Part shown: in pieces, positions 9,874 to 18,781 of the stretch
Layout of the letters: every line of letters begins with the position of its first letter
Numbering within the stretch: position 1 is the first letter of the stretch
From: Vibrio sp. SCSIO 43137
Lineage (GTDB): Bacteria; Pseudomonadota; Gammaproteobacteria; Enterobacterales; Vibrionaceae
DNA: 64,000 nt
Direction of reading: 5' to 3'
Assembly (NCBI RefSeq): GCF_028201475.1
Contig: NZ_CP116383.1
Coordinates: 2,480,001 to 2,544,000 of the forward strand
Program-made: the position numbers and the translations under genes
The notes under the pieces: generated by a model
Seen by the model: the letters and a program-made list of their open reading frames with translations, nothing else
The model's database searches: none
What the model was told of the DNA's origin: nothing

Positions 9874-10623
9874 TTAGCTCATACGAAGCAATGAGTCGGA
9901 CGCTTTGTCCATATCTTCTGCATTGCTCATCAGTTTGACTTGCATTTCAAACTGGCGCTGTAAATCAATTAAATTGGTCATTTCACTTACGGCATTGACG
10001 TTACTGCCTTCGACCGCGCCGGTCATAATTTTCACATCAGCGTCGGCTTCAAATACCATATTTGGATCTTTGGAGCGAAACAGACCATTAGTGTCTTTGA
10101 ATAAATCACGATTATTGGTACTGGTTAGCTTGATACGGTCAACCACCTCAATGGCATTAGCCGGAGCACCTTGTGGCAAAACGGAAATAGTGCCGTCACG
10201 GCCAATTTCTACTTTAGCCAGTGGTATGGGTAACGTAATAGGGGCTCCTGTCTCTCCCAGAACCGCATGACCTGAACCGTTAGAAAGCAGGCCGGTTTCA
10301 TCAATATGGAGGTTACCATTGCGTGTCAGGCCTTCCTGACCAGTTTTATCCATTACCGAAATCCAGCCATCACCTTCAACGGTAATATCCAGATCACGGC
10401 CGGTGGTTACCACACTACCCTGAGCAAAACTGTGACCCGGACGCTCTGTCATACTAAACACTCTTGACGGCAAACCTTCGCCGTAAGCCTGCATCGAACG
10501 GGCTTGTGCCAGATCGGCACGAAAGCCGGTAGTACTGACGTTAGCCAGGTTATTGGCTCTCAGCTGCATTTCCTGCATATTTTGCTTAGCGCCACTCATG
10601 GCAAGAAACAGTGCGCGATCCAT
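9874..10623 (-). CDS. flgF: Flagellar proximal-rod protein FlgF
   Basis: FlgF is a proximal rod subunit. The 249-residue protein starts MDRALFLAMSGAKQNMQEMQ, with the rod motif RANNLANVSTTGFRADLA and the C-terminal helix VSEMTNLIDLQRQFEMQVK. It begins a new transcription unit: a sigma54 promoter lies 37 bp upstream and a terminator-like hairpin follows flgE, 200 bp away. Confidence 0.96.
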   Translation of the reverse strand: MDRALFLAMSGAKQNMQEMQLRANNLANVSTTGFRADLAQARSMQAYGEGLPSRVFSMTERPGHSFAQGSVVTTGRDLDITVEGDGWISVMDKTGQEGLTRNGNLHIDETGLLSNGSGHAVLGETGAPITLPIPLAKVEIGRDGTISVLPQGAPANAIEVVDRIKLTSTNNRDLFKDTNGLFRSKDPNMVFEADADVKIMTGAVEGSNVNAVSEMTNLIDLQRQFEMQVKLMSNAEDMDKASDSLLRMS

Positions 10624-10659
10624 AATTTTGCTCCAAAAAATCGTTTCTGAAGCTTATAA

Positions 10660-10675
10660 AGCAATTGGCGTGCCA
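10660..10675 (-). promoter_or_regulatory. Sigma54 promoter of flgFGHIJ
   Basis: On the minus strand TGGCACGCCAATTGCT is a perfect match to TGGCACG-N4-TTGCW. It is the best sigma54 site in the window. The expected start leaves a leader of about 30 nt before flgF. Confidence 0.88.
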
Positions 10676-10782
10676 ACTTGATTTAAATCAGATATAACAA
10701 ACACTTGCATAACGGTGACATTATACAAAGAGGTGGGAAGGGAGAAATGTATGTAAGTTATTGCCGCTTATGCGGCAATAAA

Positions 10783-10812
10783 ATCAGGCCACAAATTGCT
10801 CTGTAGCCTGAT
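10783..10812 (-). terminator. Terminator-like hairpin after flgE
   Basis: On the minus strand ATCAGGC pairs with GCCTGAT (16-nt loop), followed by TTTATT. A second hairpin, ATTGCCGC-TTAT-GCGGCAAT, lies directly beyond at about 10759-10778. Together they probably end or attenuate the flgBCDE transcript. Confidence 0.55.
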
Positions 10813-10827
10813 CGACAGATGATTGCA

Positions 10828-12132
10828 TTAACGAATCTGCAGAATAGTCTGCTGAGTCTGGTTATGCACTTCAAGAGAACGGGAGTTCGCCTGGAAATTA
10901 CGCTGAGCAGAGATTAGGTCAACCAACTCCTGCGTCATATCAATGTTTGACTGCTCTAATGTACCGTTACTGATGGTACCGAACGAGCCCTTATTCGACT
11001 CACCCCAGATTTTATCTCCGGAAAACTGAGTTGAATCCCATTGAGTTCCGCCTTTCTTATCCAGCCCTTGCTCATTTGGTACACGTACCAGAGCTACCCG
11101 GCCTAATGTCACGTTTTCACCATTTGAGTAAGTACCCAGAACACTGCCGTTTTCATCGAAGTCCAGCTTGATAAGGAAGCCGGTGGTCGCACCATCCTCA
11201 TCAAACTTAGTCAACTCAAACGGAGCAGCAAACTGTGTCGCACTGTCCAGCTTAAAGCTCAGTTGCTGAGTCGGATCGGCACCGTTAAGATCTATCGGGT
11301 TCGCTCCTGCACCAAGGGCATCAGAAACAATTGGCTGACCGTTATTTAACGATTGAAGAGTACCATCATTGTTAAACTTCATGGTATGACCGACATGACC
11401 CGTCGCATTCGTGGCATCACCACCTGTGATATTCACGGGCTTTTCACCAGCCTCATCAGTCACAGTATAGTATGTTTGCCACGTATTCGGCTGGGTCATA
11501 TCTTTAAGATAGTAGGTCGTCAGTTTGTACGACTGTCCCATCGAGTCATAAATCGTGGATGAAGTTGAACGGTTATAAGTCTCTTCATCGGTAAAATCGA
11601 ACAGCGCAGGATCTTTGAGGTCACCATTTGCCGGCAGGTTTACGCCCACTTCAACGTTTGCCGTCTGCTTTGGCTTACCAAATTCAGCAGGAACATTAAG
11701 TGGTGAAGGTTCATAAGAGAGAACGTCACCGGTATCCGGATTCACCTGATAACCCAACAGATACTCTTCGTTAGAAGTTACCATGTAGTTATCTTTATTC
11801 AGGTGAAAAGCACCGTTACGGGTCAGTTCATTTTGAGCAGGAACCATACGATCTTTTGATACAGCGAAAAAGCCGGTACCTGCTACCCGTAAATCCATAG
11901 GGTTATTGGTATAAACACTAGAACCTTCATGGAATTGCTGGGCAACTTTGTTTGCCTGAACACCTCCGCCTGGAGTTGTTTTAGCATTAGTAAACAGTGA
12001 GTTAGAATAAACATCACCAAATTCAGCACGGGATTCTTTAAATCCATATGTGTTGGCGTTAGCAATGTTATTACTGGTCGTGTTTAAATCTAATTGAGCA
12101 GCGGCTAAACCACTTAAAGATACATATGACAT
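10828..12132 (-). CDS. flgE: Flagellar hook protein FlgE
   Basis: FlgE is the subunit of the curved hook. The 434-residue protein has the N-terminal motif TTSNNIANANTYGFKESRAEF and the C-terminal helix NIDMTQELVDLISAQRNFQAN. The central D1/D2 region is of normal size. It is last of flgBCDE, 28 bp after flgD. It is separated from flgF by a terminator-like hairpin and a fresh promoter. Confidence 0.97.
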   Translation of the reverse strand: MSYVSLSGLAAAQLDLNTTSNNIANANTYGFKESRAEFGDVYSNSLFTNAKTTPGGGVQANKVAQQFHEGSSVYTNNPMDLRVAGTGFFAVSKDRMVPAQNELTRNGAFHLNKDNYMVTSNEEYLLGYQVNPDTGDVLSYEPSPLNVPAEFGKPKQTANVEVGVNLPANGDLKDPALFDFTDEETYNRSTSSTIYDSMGQSYKLTTYYLKDMTQPNTWQTYYTVTDEAGEKPVNITGGDATNATGHVGHTMKFNNDGTLQSLNNGQPIVSDALGAGANPIDLNGADPTQQLSFKLDSATQFAAPFELTKFDEDGATTGFLIKLDFDENGSVLGTYSNGENVTLGRVALVRVPNEQGLDKKGGTQWDSTQFSGDKIWGESNKGSFGTISNGTLEQSNIDMTQELVDLISAQRNFQANSRSLEVHNQTQQTILQIR

Positions 12133-12160
12133 TTCAAATTCTCCTATCTAGCCTGCGTAA

Positions 12161-12865
12161 TTACGCTTTGCCAACTTCTAGTACTTCAGCAAGTCGAACT
12201 GGCGAATCAAATCCAGCCAGATTGAGCAGTACGTTTCCGTCACCTTTGCCGAGCAGAACACTATTCACATTCGCATAAGTCGAAACTTCAAACTCTGTGC
12301 TTTGTCCGTCCAGCAGTCCACCGGCTTTTACGTTATATTTGCCGGCAGGCAACGGATTACCGTTTTCATCTTTACCATCCCATTCGACGCGGTTCTCACC
12401 AGCGGGTTTAGCACCAACATCAAGTGTTCTTACTAATTGTCCCAGCTCGTTTTCAACACGAACAAACAGGTTATCTACCGATTGAGGAAGTTTCACCATA
12501 GCCGCCATTCCCGCATTGTCCGGCTTAACACCGGCAGCTCCGGGAACCAACACATCACGTCCTACAAGCGTGGATGCCTGCAGAGCCTGATTTGAAGTCA
12601 TGGACGAGTTCAGGCTTTCAAACTGTCCATTCATTTTGGTGATTCCGTCAACAGTCGCAAATGAAGCCATTTGCGCAATCATCTGGTCATTACCAACCGG
12701 CTTAAAAGGATCCTGCTGAGCAAGCTGCTTTGTGAGCAAGGATAAGAAGTCCTCTTGTTTGAGTTCTTGCTTACCAGTCGTCTCCGTAGGCTTATTTTGC
12801 TCTTGAAGATTTTTAAGCTGATCAAGGTAGGATAAACCGTTCTGACCAACGTTGTTGATTGCCAT
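12161..12865 (-). CDS. flgD: Flagellar hook-cap scaffold FlgD
   Basis: FlgD caps the hook during assembly and is not kept in the finished structure. The 234 residues include the family N-terminal segment LKQEDFLSLLTKQLAQQDPF (about 35-54) and a C-terminal FlgD Ig-like/Tudor region with WDGKDENGNPLPAGKY. It lies between flgC and flgE with short gaps. Confidence 0.96.
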   Translation of the reverse strand: MAINNVGQNGLSYLDQLKNLQEQNKPTETTGKQELKQEDFLSLLTKQLAQQDPFKPVGNDQMIAQMASFATVDGITKMNGQFESLNSSMTSNQALQASTLVGRDVLVPGAAGVKPDNAGMAAMVKLPQSVDNLFVRVENELGQLVRTLDVGAKPAGENRVEWDGKDENGNPLPAGKYNVKAGGLLDGQSTEFEVSTYANVNSVLLGKGDGNVLLNLAGFDSPVRLAEVLEVGKA

Positions 12866-12883
12866 TACGCTATCTCCTTATCC

Positions 12884-13300
12884 TTATTGACCCATCTGCA
12901 GCGTACGCAGCAGCATTTGTTTACTTGCATCAGCCACCTGCACATTCGTCTGATATGAACGAGAAGCTGAAATCATGTTCGCCATTTCTTCCATGACATT
13001 GACGTTAGGTTTGTAGATATACCCTTCATCATTGGCAAGAGGGTGATCCGGGTTATATTCCGCCTGAAGCGGTTTATCGCTCTCAATAATGCCCATCACT
13101 TTAACAGGCACATTATGATCACGGTTGTAGCGTGCTTTACTTAACTCAGCGCCAAATACAGCATGGCGTGCTTTGTAGGTCTCTTTAGCAGAGCCACTGA
13201 CACTGTCTGCGTTGGCAAGGTTACTTGAAGTGGTATTTAGACGAACAGATTCAGCACTCATTGCAGAACCAGTCACATTGAACACATTAAATAAGCTCAT
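12884..13300 (-). CDS. flgC: Flagellar proximal-rod protein FlgC
   Basis: FlgC is a proximal rod subunit. The 138 residues contain SNLANADSVSGSAKETYKAR and the C-terminal helix NVMEEMANMISASRSYQTNV. It starts 4 bp after flgB ends, so the two are almost certainly translationally coupled. Confidence 0.97.
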   Translation of the reverse strand: MSLFNVFNVTGSAMSAESVRLNTTSSNLANADSVSGSAKETYKARHAVFGAELSKARYNRDHNVPVKVMGIIESDKPLQAEYNPDHPLANDEGYIYKPNVNVMEEMANMISASRSYQTNVQVADASKQMLLRTLQMGQ

Positions 13301-13304
13301 CTAA

Positions 13305-13700
13305 TTATTCCCCTTTAATCGCCTTAGTTAAGTTTTTAAATTTACCACCCAGAAAGTCGAGTGAAGCCTGATGTCTGATCTGGTTTTGCATAAACAAGTT
13401 ACGCTCTAAATCCACATCGACAGTATTACCGTCACCCGTATCAGGCTGGGTAGGAACACGATACTTAACATCCCCGTTCACATTGGTGGTGGCAGCAATA
13501 TGCCGTTCATTGGTGCGGCTAAGACCAAAACTTGCCCCCGACGTTGCCGCGGCAAGTGCTCGCTGAAAGTCCATTCCTTTTGATTTAAACCCGGGCGTGT
13601 TCGCCTGCGCAATGTTTGAAGAGATAACCTCCGCATTGCGCTCACGTACTCCAACAGTATGTTGGTGAATGCCCAGAGCATTATTAAAAGAAATGGCCAT
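13305..13700 (-). CDS. flgB: Flagellar proximal-rod protein FlgB
   Basis: FlgB is the first rod subunit above the MS ring. The 131-residue protein begins MAISFNNALGIHQHTVGVRE, with the motif EVISSNIAQANTPGFKSKGM. It is the first gene of flgBCDE and has a clear sigma54 promoter 44 bp upstream. Confidence 0.97.
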   Translation of the reverse strand: MAISFNNALGIHQHTVGVRERNAEVISSNIAQANTPGFKSKGMDFQRALAAATSGASFGLSRTNERHIAATTNVNGDVKYRVPTQPDTGDGNTVDVDLERNLFMQNQIRHQASLDFLGGKFKNLTKAIKGE

Positions 13701-13743
13701 ATTGTGCCTCTACCATCCAAAATGACTTACTACTAAGATTAAA

Positions 13744-13759
13744 AGCAATCATCATGCCA
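13744..13759 (-). promoter_or_regulatory. Sigma54 promoter of flgBCDE
   Basis: On the minus strand TGGCATGATGATTGCT matches TGGCAYG-N4-TTGCW completely. It lies 44 bp before the flgB ATG. Confidence 0.85.
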
Positions 13760-13926
13760 ACAATTAACACTCGGATAATTTATCTTTAATCTAGTGTTAC
13801 AACACTAAGTTGCAGGTAAACATTTGCATAAATCGAGCCAAAAAAATTGCTAAATCTGAAATGTCTCTTTAAGAATAGCGAATATTGTCACTATCAGCGA
13901 ATAATGGCGTGAAGGGAAAGTAGAGC

Positions 13927-13957
13927 TGAAAAAGAAAGAGGAGCACTATGGCTCCTC
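13927..13957 (-). terminator. Terminator after cheR
   Basis: On the minus strand GAGGAGC-CATAGT-GCTCCTC is followed by TTTCTTTTT. It ends cheV-cheR before the flgB promoter. Confidence 0.8.
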
Positions 13958-13979
13958 TTGGTATGTCATTTTTGCCGGC

Positions 13980-14807
13980 TTATTTAAGCTTATAAATAAT
14001 ACCTGGATTGCAACGTACCATTTCAAAGCGATCCGTCAATCCGGTTAGAGACTCGGATGCACCAAGCAACAGATAGCCACCCGGATTTAATGAGTTGGCA
14101 ATAGAGTTCAGTACCTGCGATTTCATATCCGGTGAAAAATAGATCAAAACATTACGACAAAAGACAATATCGAACTTGCCAAGTAGTGCGTAGCTTTCCA
14201 TCAGGTTCTGAGGACGAAAGTTCACTAAACGTTTGGCGTTATCTTTGATCTTCATCCTTCCGTCACCGGCATCTTCAAAGAAGGTGCGGCGTCTTTCCGG
14301 AGACAGGCCTCGTCCTAGAGCCAGGTTGTCATAAACTCCTGCACGGCACATATCCAGCATACTGGCGGAGATATCTGTCGCGGTAATAGAGACGCTTGGC
14401 AGAAACCCCGGGCGTTTAGCCTGAGTTTCCAAAACCGTCATCGCCATTGAGTATGGCTCCTGACCCGATGAACTTGCTGCTGACCAAATCTTTATTGGTC
14501 GCTTCTTTTCTGCCATTTCCGGCAATAGTTTGTCAGCAAGTACTGTAAACGGATAACTGTCCCGGAACCAAAGTGTTTCATTGGTTGTCATGGCATCAAC
14601 GGCGGCAACCCTTAGTTCACGGTTACGCCCGGTAACCACATTTCGCAGTAAATCAGACAAGGACTCAAGCTTAAACTTTGTCACAAGGGGACTTAAGCGG
14701 CTTCGCACTAAATACTGCTTGCTGTCGCCTAAAACAATACCACACTGTGATTCTAGAAATCGGCTGAAATCTCTGTACTCTTGATCACTTATCGTAATTG
14801 CTGTCAT
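13980..14807 (-). CDS. cheR: Chemoreceptor methyltransferase CheR
   Basis: CheR transfers methyl groups from S-adenosylmethionine to receptor glutamates in chemotactic adaptation. The 275 residues carry an N-terminal helical domain (1-75), the TTNET motif (74-78) and a Rossmann-type SAM site (WSAASSSGQEPYS, about 108-120). FCRNVLIYF and LLGASESL follow. It lies 12 bp behind cheV. This linked cheV-cheR pair next to flgB is the arrangement known from V. cholerae and other polar-flagellated vibrios. Confidence 0.95.
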   Translation of the reverse strand: MTAITISDQEYRDFSRFLESQCGIVLGDSKQYLVRSRLSPLVTKFKLESLSDLLRNVVTGRNRELRVAAVDAMTTNETLWFRDSYPFTVLADKLLPEMAEKKRPIKIWSAASSSGQEPYSMAMTVLETQAKRPGFLPSVSITATDISASMLDMCRAGVYDNLALGRGLSPERRRTFFEDAGDGRMKIKDNAKRLVNFRPQNLMESYALLGKFDIVFCRNVLIYFSPDMKSQVLNSIANSLNPGGYLLLGASESLTGLTDRFEMVRCNPGIIYKLK

Positions 14808-14819
14808 TCACTTCTCTTT

Positions 14820-15752
14820 TTATTTGCTGACTGCTGCTTTTACTGCGGCGCCTAATTCATCTGGGTTAAATTTAGCAATAAACTCGTTGGCACCAACGCG
14901 CTCTACCATAGCCTGATTAAATACACCGCTGAGTGATGTATGCAGGATAATATGCAAATCCTTAAAATCAGGGTGACGACGAAGCTCTGCTGTCAAAGTA
15001 TAGCCGTCCATCTCAGGCATTTCGATATCTGATATTACCAAGGATATCTGGTCGTAAATGCTACCTTCTGCTGCCATTTCAACGAGTTTATCATAGGCTT
15101 CTTTTCCGTCTTTCACCAGAATGCCTTCAAAACCAATTGATTCAACAGCTCTCTGAACCTGCTTACGGGCTACAGTAGAGTCATCGGCAATCAGGATACG
15201 ACGAACAATTGGTTTCTCGCTTTCCTGTTCTACCTGAGCAATTTCTTCCACAAGGCCAGCGTCCATTTCCTCCTCAACAGGAGAAATTTCTGCCAGAATT
15301 TTCTCAACATCAATAATTTCAACCAGCTCATTATCAATATTGGTAACCGCAGTTAAATAGTTGCCTTTGCCGGCGCCTTCAGGTGGCGGCAATATGGATT
15401 CCCAGTGCATGTTAATGATTCGCTCAACCGAAGTCACCAAAAAGCCCTGAATTGTACGGTTAAATTCCGAGATAATAACGAAACAGTTTTGAGGATCCTG
15501 AGTTGCCCGCCCGCCGATAGCAAGGCTGAGATCAATAACAGAAATAGTTTGTCCGCGAATATGAGCAACACCGACTACCATTGGGTTCAGGTTTGGCATT
15601 GATGTCAACTGAGGGCATTGAAGCACTTCTTTTACTTTAAAAACGTTAATCCCATAACGCTGACGCCCCATCAGACGGAACGTTAATAACTCCAATCTGT
15701 TTTGACCTACTAACTGCGTTCGCTGATTCACAGAATCCATGATACCGGTCAT
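14820..15752 (-). CDS. cheV: Chemotaxis coupling protein CheV (CheW-receiver fusion)
   Basis: CheV couples receptors to CheA and takes part in adaptation through its receiver domain. The 310-residue protein has a CheW-like domain (about 18-165) and a REC domain (about 183-305). The REC domain shows the acidic pair D190-D191, the phosphoacceptor D242 in VISDIEMPEMDG, and a conserved Thr and Lys further on. GGAG 8 bases before the ATG supports the start. It is transcribed with cheR and diverges from flgA across only 75 bp. Confidence 0.95.
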   Translation of the reverse strand: MTGIMDSVNQRTQLVGQNRLELLTFRLMGRQRYGINVFKVKEVLQCPQLTSMPNLNPMVVGVAHIRGQTISVIDLSLAIGGRATQDPQNCFVIISEFNRTIQGFLVTSVERIINMHWESILPPPEGAGKGNYLTAVTNIDNELVEIIDVEKILAEISPVEEEMDAGLVEEIAQVEQESEKPIVRRILIADDSTVARKQVQRAVESIGFEGILVKDGKEAYDKLVEMAAEGSIYDQISLVISDIEMPEMDGYTLTAELRRHPDFKDLHIILHTSLSGVFNQAMVERVGANEFIAKFNPDELGAAVKAAVSK

Positions 15753-15827
15753 AAACTCAACTCCATCTCAAACTTCTGATTAAAAAATGATAAACTATAG
15801 AGGTTATATTTAAAGAAAGCACACAAA

Positions 15828-16577
15828 ATGGCCCTCGTACAGTCAGGCATACCAACTATGTATTCTATATCTAAGTGTAAAGCTTTATACAAATTTCTTG
15901 ATAAATCTATCGGTTTTTTTATGTTTTTCTTTAGCCTATCTTGCTTTTCTGCGACACCTGAACAGATTTTGGCGATTCAGACCGCAGCAGAACAACATGT
16001 TAATAGCATTATAGACCTTCCCGAGCAGGGTGAGTTAGTCGCAAAAGCGGCTCAGCTAGATTCCAGAATCAAAGCTTCTGACTGTTCTCAGCCATTGATT
16101 GCTTCTTCTTCAACAAAAAGCCACACAACCAGTAGCGTTACCGTCTTAATTGAATGCGATGCAGAAAACTGGCGGGTTTATGTACCGGTAAAAACATCAA
16201 TTTCTTTACCTCTGGTCACCGTTAACCGCTCCCTGTCGAGAGGGGATATTATTGCCGCCGGTGATCTGTCTATGAGTATGATAAAGCTGACGGGATATCG
16301 TAGACAAGGATTAACTGATATAAATCAGGCAGTAGGCGCTAAACTTAAGAAAAATGTGCGCCCGGGTAAGGTATTGGAACGTAATGATATCTGCGTTGTT
16401 TGCCGCAACGAAAAAGTGATTATAAAAGCGGTAAAAGGCGGCATGACCATTACAACTAAAGGAACCGCTTTGACCGATGGCGCTTCCGGTGACCAAATCA
16501 GAGTGAAAAATGATAAATCTAAACGTATAATTGAGGGAGTTGTGACGGGAATTGCTGAAATTACAGTATATTTTTGA
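15828..16577 (+). CDS. flgA: Flagellar P-ring assembly chaperone FlgA
   Basis: FlgA helps FlgI assemble into the P ring in the periplasm. The 249-residue frame has a hydrophobic signal segment rather far in (FFMFFFSLSCFSATPEQ, about 30-46). The SAF-type C-terminal domain includes GDIIAAGDLSMSMIKL and EGVVTGIAEITVYF. No convincing Shine-Dalgarno precedes ATG 15828, so a later ATG (15858 or 15921) could be the real start. It precedes flgMN but flgM has its own sigma28 promoter. Confidence 0.9.
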   Translation: MALVQSGIPTMYSISKCKALYKFLDKSIGFFMFFFSLSCFSATPEQILAIQTAAEQHVNSIIDLPEQGELVAKAAQLDSRIKASDCSQPLIASSSTKSHTTSSVTVLIECDAENWRVYVPVKTSISLPLVTVNRSLSRGDIIAAGDLSMSMIKLTGYRRQGLTDINQAVGAKLKKNVRPGKVLERNDICVVCRNEKVIIKAVKGGMTITTKGTALTDGASGDQIRVKNDKSKRIIEGVVTGIAEITVYF

Positions 16578-16616
16578 TTTTTTTTCCCGCAAACTAGGGA
16601 AACCGATAAAAAAGTC

Positions 16617-16643
16617 TAAAGGTTAGACAATTTCGGTCGATAC
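16617..16643 (+). promoter_or_regulatory. Sigma28 (FliA) promoter of flgMN
   Basis: TAAAGGTT, 11 bp, GTCGATAC: a full TAAAG core, 6 of 8 at the -10, and exact spacing. It lies 43 bp before the flgM ATG. It would let FliA drive its own anti-sigma factor, as described for V. cholerae flgM. Confidence 0.7.
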
Positions 16644-16685
16644 TCTGGTTACAAAATTTAATTTATAAGCGATAAGGCTTTTTAT

Positions 16686-16994
16686 ATGGCAGGCATTGAC
16701 AATATCCGCACCGGACAAACTATGACCACAAATCGTAGTCCGTCTCGTTCAGAGTCAGGAGCTCCCCGTTCAGATTCAGTGAAAGAATCTAAAGGGAGTC
16801 AGGATTCGGTGTCATTGAGCCAGCAAGGTAAAGCTATGGGTAAGCTTCAACAAGATATGGCAGCGCAGCCGAGTTTCGATAGTGCAAAAGTTGCGGCGAT
16901 TAAAGAAGCCATTGCCAATGGCTCTTATAAAGTCGACCCGGACAAACTTGCTGATAATATGATGAAGTTTGAAAAAGAGCTGGGCGGGCTGTAA
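16686..16994 (+). CDS. flgM: Anti-sigma28 factor FlgM
   Basis: FlgM binds FliA (sigma28) and is exported once the hook is finished, which releases late transcription. The 102-residue protein is polar and low-complexity at the N terminus. The C-terminal sigma-binding region is VAAIKEAIANGSYKVDPDKL with DNMMKFEKEL after it. FlgN follows 20 bp downstream. Confidence 0.94.
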   Translation: MAGIDNIRTGQTMTTNRSPSRSESGAPRSDSVKESKGSQDSVSLSQQGKAMGKLQQDMAAQPSFDSAKVAAIKEAIANGSYKVDPDKLADNMMKFEKELGGL

Positions 16995-17014
16995 TTTTTT
17001 AGCCCGGACTTCCT

Positions 17015-17440
17015 ATGGCAAAACTCTCTGACTTACTTGACTATCAGCTGGAAAATGCACAGGCACTTTCCGCTCTGTTAGAAAATGAAAAGGTAGCCAT
17101 CACCTCCAGAGTGTCGGCAGATATAGAGCGGTTAGCAAAAGAAAAACTCACGCTGATCTCCCAGCTACAGCAAACAGATAAACGAATTGCTGATCATACT
17201 GACGTCGCTCAGATTAATGAGAATGAAGGCTTTAAGCAGAAAGTGGCCACTATTCGCTCAATTGTCCACGACTGCAAACAGAGTAACGAAGTTAACGGCG
17301 AAGCTTTACAGAGGGCGCAGTTAAGTTACAACAAGCTTAATAACCTGATGCAACAGAGCCGCGGAAAGATCGGAATGACCTACACTTCCGGCGGCCAGAC
17401 AAACAGCATCTCTACTCTTGGCACAGATATCAAAGCGTAA
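17015..17440 (+). CDS. flgN: Flagellar export chaperone FlgN
   Basis: FlgN is the cytoplasmic chaperone for the hook-junction proteins FlgK and FlgL. The 141 residues are mostly helical and coiled-coil-like (LSALLENEKVAITSRVSADI, then ERLAKEKLTLISQLQQ), as in the family. Identification rests on this pattern and on position after flgM. It ends before a strong bidirectional terminator. Confidence 0.9.
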   Translation: MAKLSDLLDYQLENAQALSALLENEKVAITSRVSADIERLAKEKLTLISQLQQTDKRIADHTDVAQINENEGFKQKVATIRSIVHDCKQSNEVNGEALQRAQLSYNKLNNLMQQSRGKIGMTYTSGGQTNSISTLGTDIKA

Positions 17441-17471
17441 CTTAGCCTATTTAATTACAATCAGTTTAAAA

Positions 17472-17505
17472 ACAACAAAAGCGGCAATTGAGCCGCTTTT
17501 GTTGT
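17472..17505. terminator. Bidirectional terminator between flgN and flgP
   Basis: ACAACAAAAGCGGC pairs with GCCGCTTTTGTTGT around a short loop, with T-rich and A-rich flanks. It can serve both flgN (plus) and flgP (minus), which converge here. Confidence 0.85.
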
Positions 17506-17526
17506 ATCTGGAGTGGATCTTTTAAA

Positions 17527-17958
17527 TCAGAATAGTGTCTGCTGTCTCTTGGAAGGGACCTGCTGAACTTCACCGTAATCTCTTAATCTGTTCATCTTAT
17601 CAATGTCCAGCTCAAGCTCAGTTACATAACTGTCACCAACCGGATAGCTACGTACAACTTCTGCGCCACGTATTACCCCATCTACAGCACCTGATGTGGT
17701 TTCAACACCAAGCCTTTGATCCTGAAGGTTCGCTCTGCCGCTCACTCTCATACCGTAAATTTGCTCAGCCAATTCGCGGTAGGCATCAATTTTAGACGCC
17801 CGCATCGCTCTGACACGTTTCTCTTCGTCTGTCTGACCTTTCTGTTCACTGATACTGGCATAACCAACGGCTGTCAGTACATTCGCTTCCTGCATGGTCT
17901 GAAGAGGCTGACATCCGGCTGCAACCAATAGAAATGCGATGATAAATAACTTCTTCAT
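17527..17958 (-). CDS. flgP: Flagellar outer-membrane lipoprotein FlgP
   Basis: FlgP is a lipoprotein needed for motility in Vibrio, thought to form a ring at the outer membrane. The 143-residue protein has a lipoprotein signal with C16 in LVAAGC. A LPP20-type domain with VRAMRASKIDAYRELAEQIY follows. It comes 8 bp after flgO. Assignment comes from family resemblance and the conserved flgO-flgP-flgT neighbourhood. Confidence 0.92.
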   Translation of the reverse strand: MKKLFIIAFLLVAAGCQPLQTMQEANVLTAVGYASISEQKGQTDEEKRVRAMRASKIDAYRELAEQIYGMRVSGRANLQDQRLGVETTSGAVDGVIRGAEVVRSYPVGDSYVTELELDIDKMNRLRDYGEVQQVPSKRQQTLF

Positions 17959-17966
17959 GTTGGCTC

Positions 17967-18602
17967 CTATGGGCGCAGAATAATCGTGTTCTTTGAATTT
18001 CGGGTAGGGTCGGAACGGATAATCAAACCATCTTCTGTTCTTATAGTATTCATAGTATCCAGATCACGGCCGATTCTGTCTGCCGGCAAAAAGCCCTGTG
18101 CAGTAGCAACAACTATGCGGCTACGCATTGCCACAACCCTGGCATTTACCAGAACACCACCTTCCTGCCGAAGCATAGTACCGGTCAGCACATAAGTCAC
18201 TTGCTGCTCCTGTGCCAGATCCTGCCAGTCACGGCTGAGCGCAAAATCACCTTGCTGGGTAACTCTGATAGAACCTGTGGTTTTAAAATCAACCACCTTA
18301 AAGCCTCGCTGCTGCAACTGAAAGATAAACGCTTCAGAAACAGAATTGCCCAACCAACTGGTGGTATCCATATTCTGAAGGTCAACAAATGATGTTACTG
18401 CAATTGGTGTACGTGCGGAAATGCTGGTGTTTGTCTCCACCAGCCCCTCTGTCATACTCTCAACGAAGTAATCCATCGTATGGCGGGGATTTTCCATCAG
18501 CATAAAGCGGCTACCCGGATAGGGTTCCTTACCATTATAAATGGGCGAATATGAGCAGGATGCTAAAAGCATCGTCACTGCTACTATAAACCATTTTTTC
18601 AT
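17967..18602 (-). CDS. flgO: Flagellar outer-membrane lipoprotein FlgO
   Basis: FlgO is an outer-membrane lipoprotein required for full motility and flagellar stability in V. cholerae. The 211 residues begin with a lipoprotein signal (MLLASC, Cys 16). The FlgO domain includes PIAVTSFVDLQNMDTTSWLG and a long C-terminal stretch. It is divergent from flgT and co-transcribed with flgP. I saw no sigma54 or sigma28 match in the 180-bp divergent gap. Confidence 0.92.
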   Translation of the reverse strand: MKKWFIVAVTMLLASCSYSPIYNGKEPYPGSRFMLMENPRHTMDYFVESMTEGLVETNTSISARTPIAVTSFVDLQNMDTTSWLGNSVSEAFIFQLQQRGFKVVDFKTTGSIRVTQQGDFALSRDWQDLAQEQQVTYVLTGTMLRQEGGVLVNARVVAMRSRIVVATAQGFLPADRIGRDLDTMNTIRTEDGLIIRSDPTRNSKNTIILRP

Positions 18603-18781
18603 TTTCTTGATCTCCAGATATACTTGATGTCGTTAGCTGACTGTCCTCTTAAAAAGCTGTTATCTCTCTTTAACAGATATGGAACAATCTTTGCTTCTCT
18701 ATACTTGTACTGTTCAGAATTACGACACCTAAATCAGCTACAGAAACTAAAGCAAAATTCATACCCAATTTGGAAAGCCGA

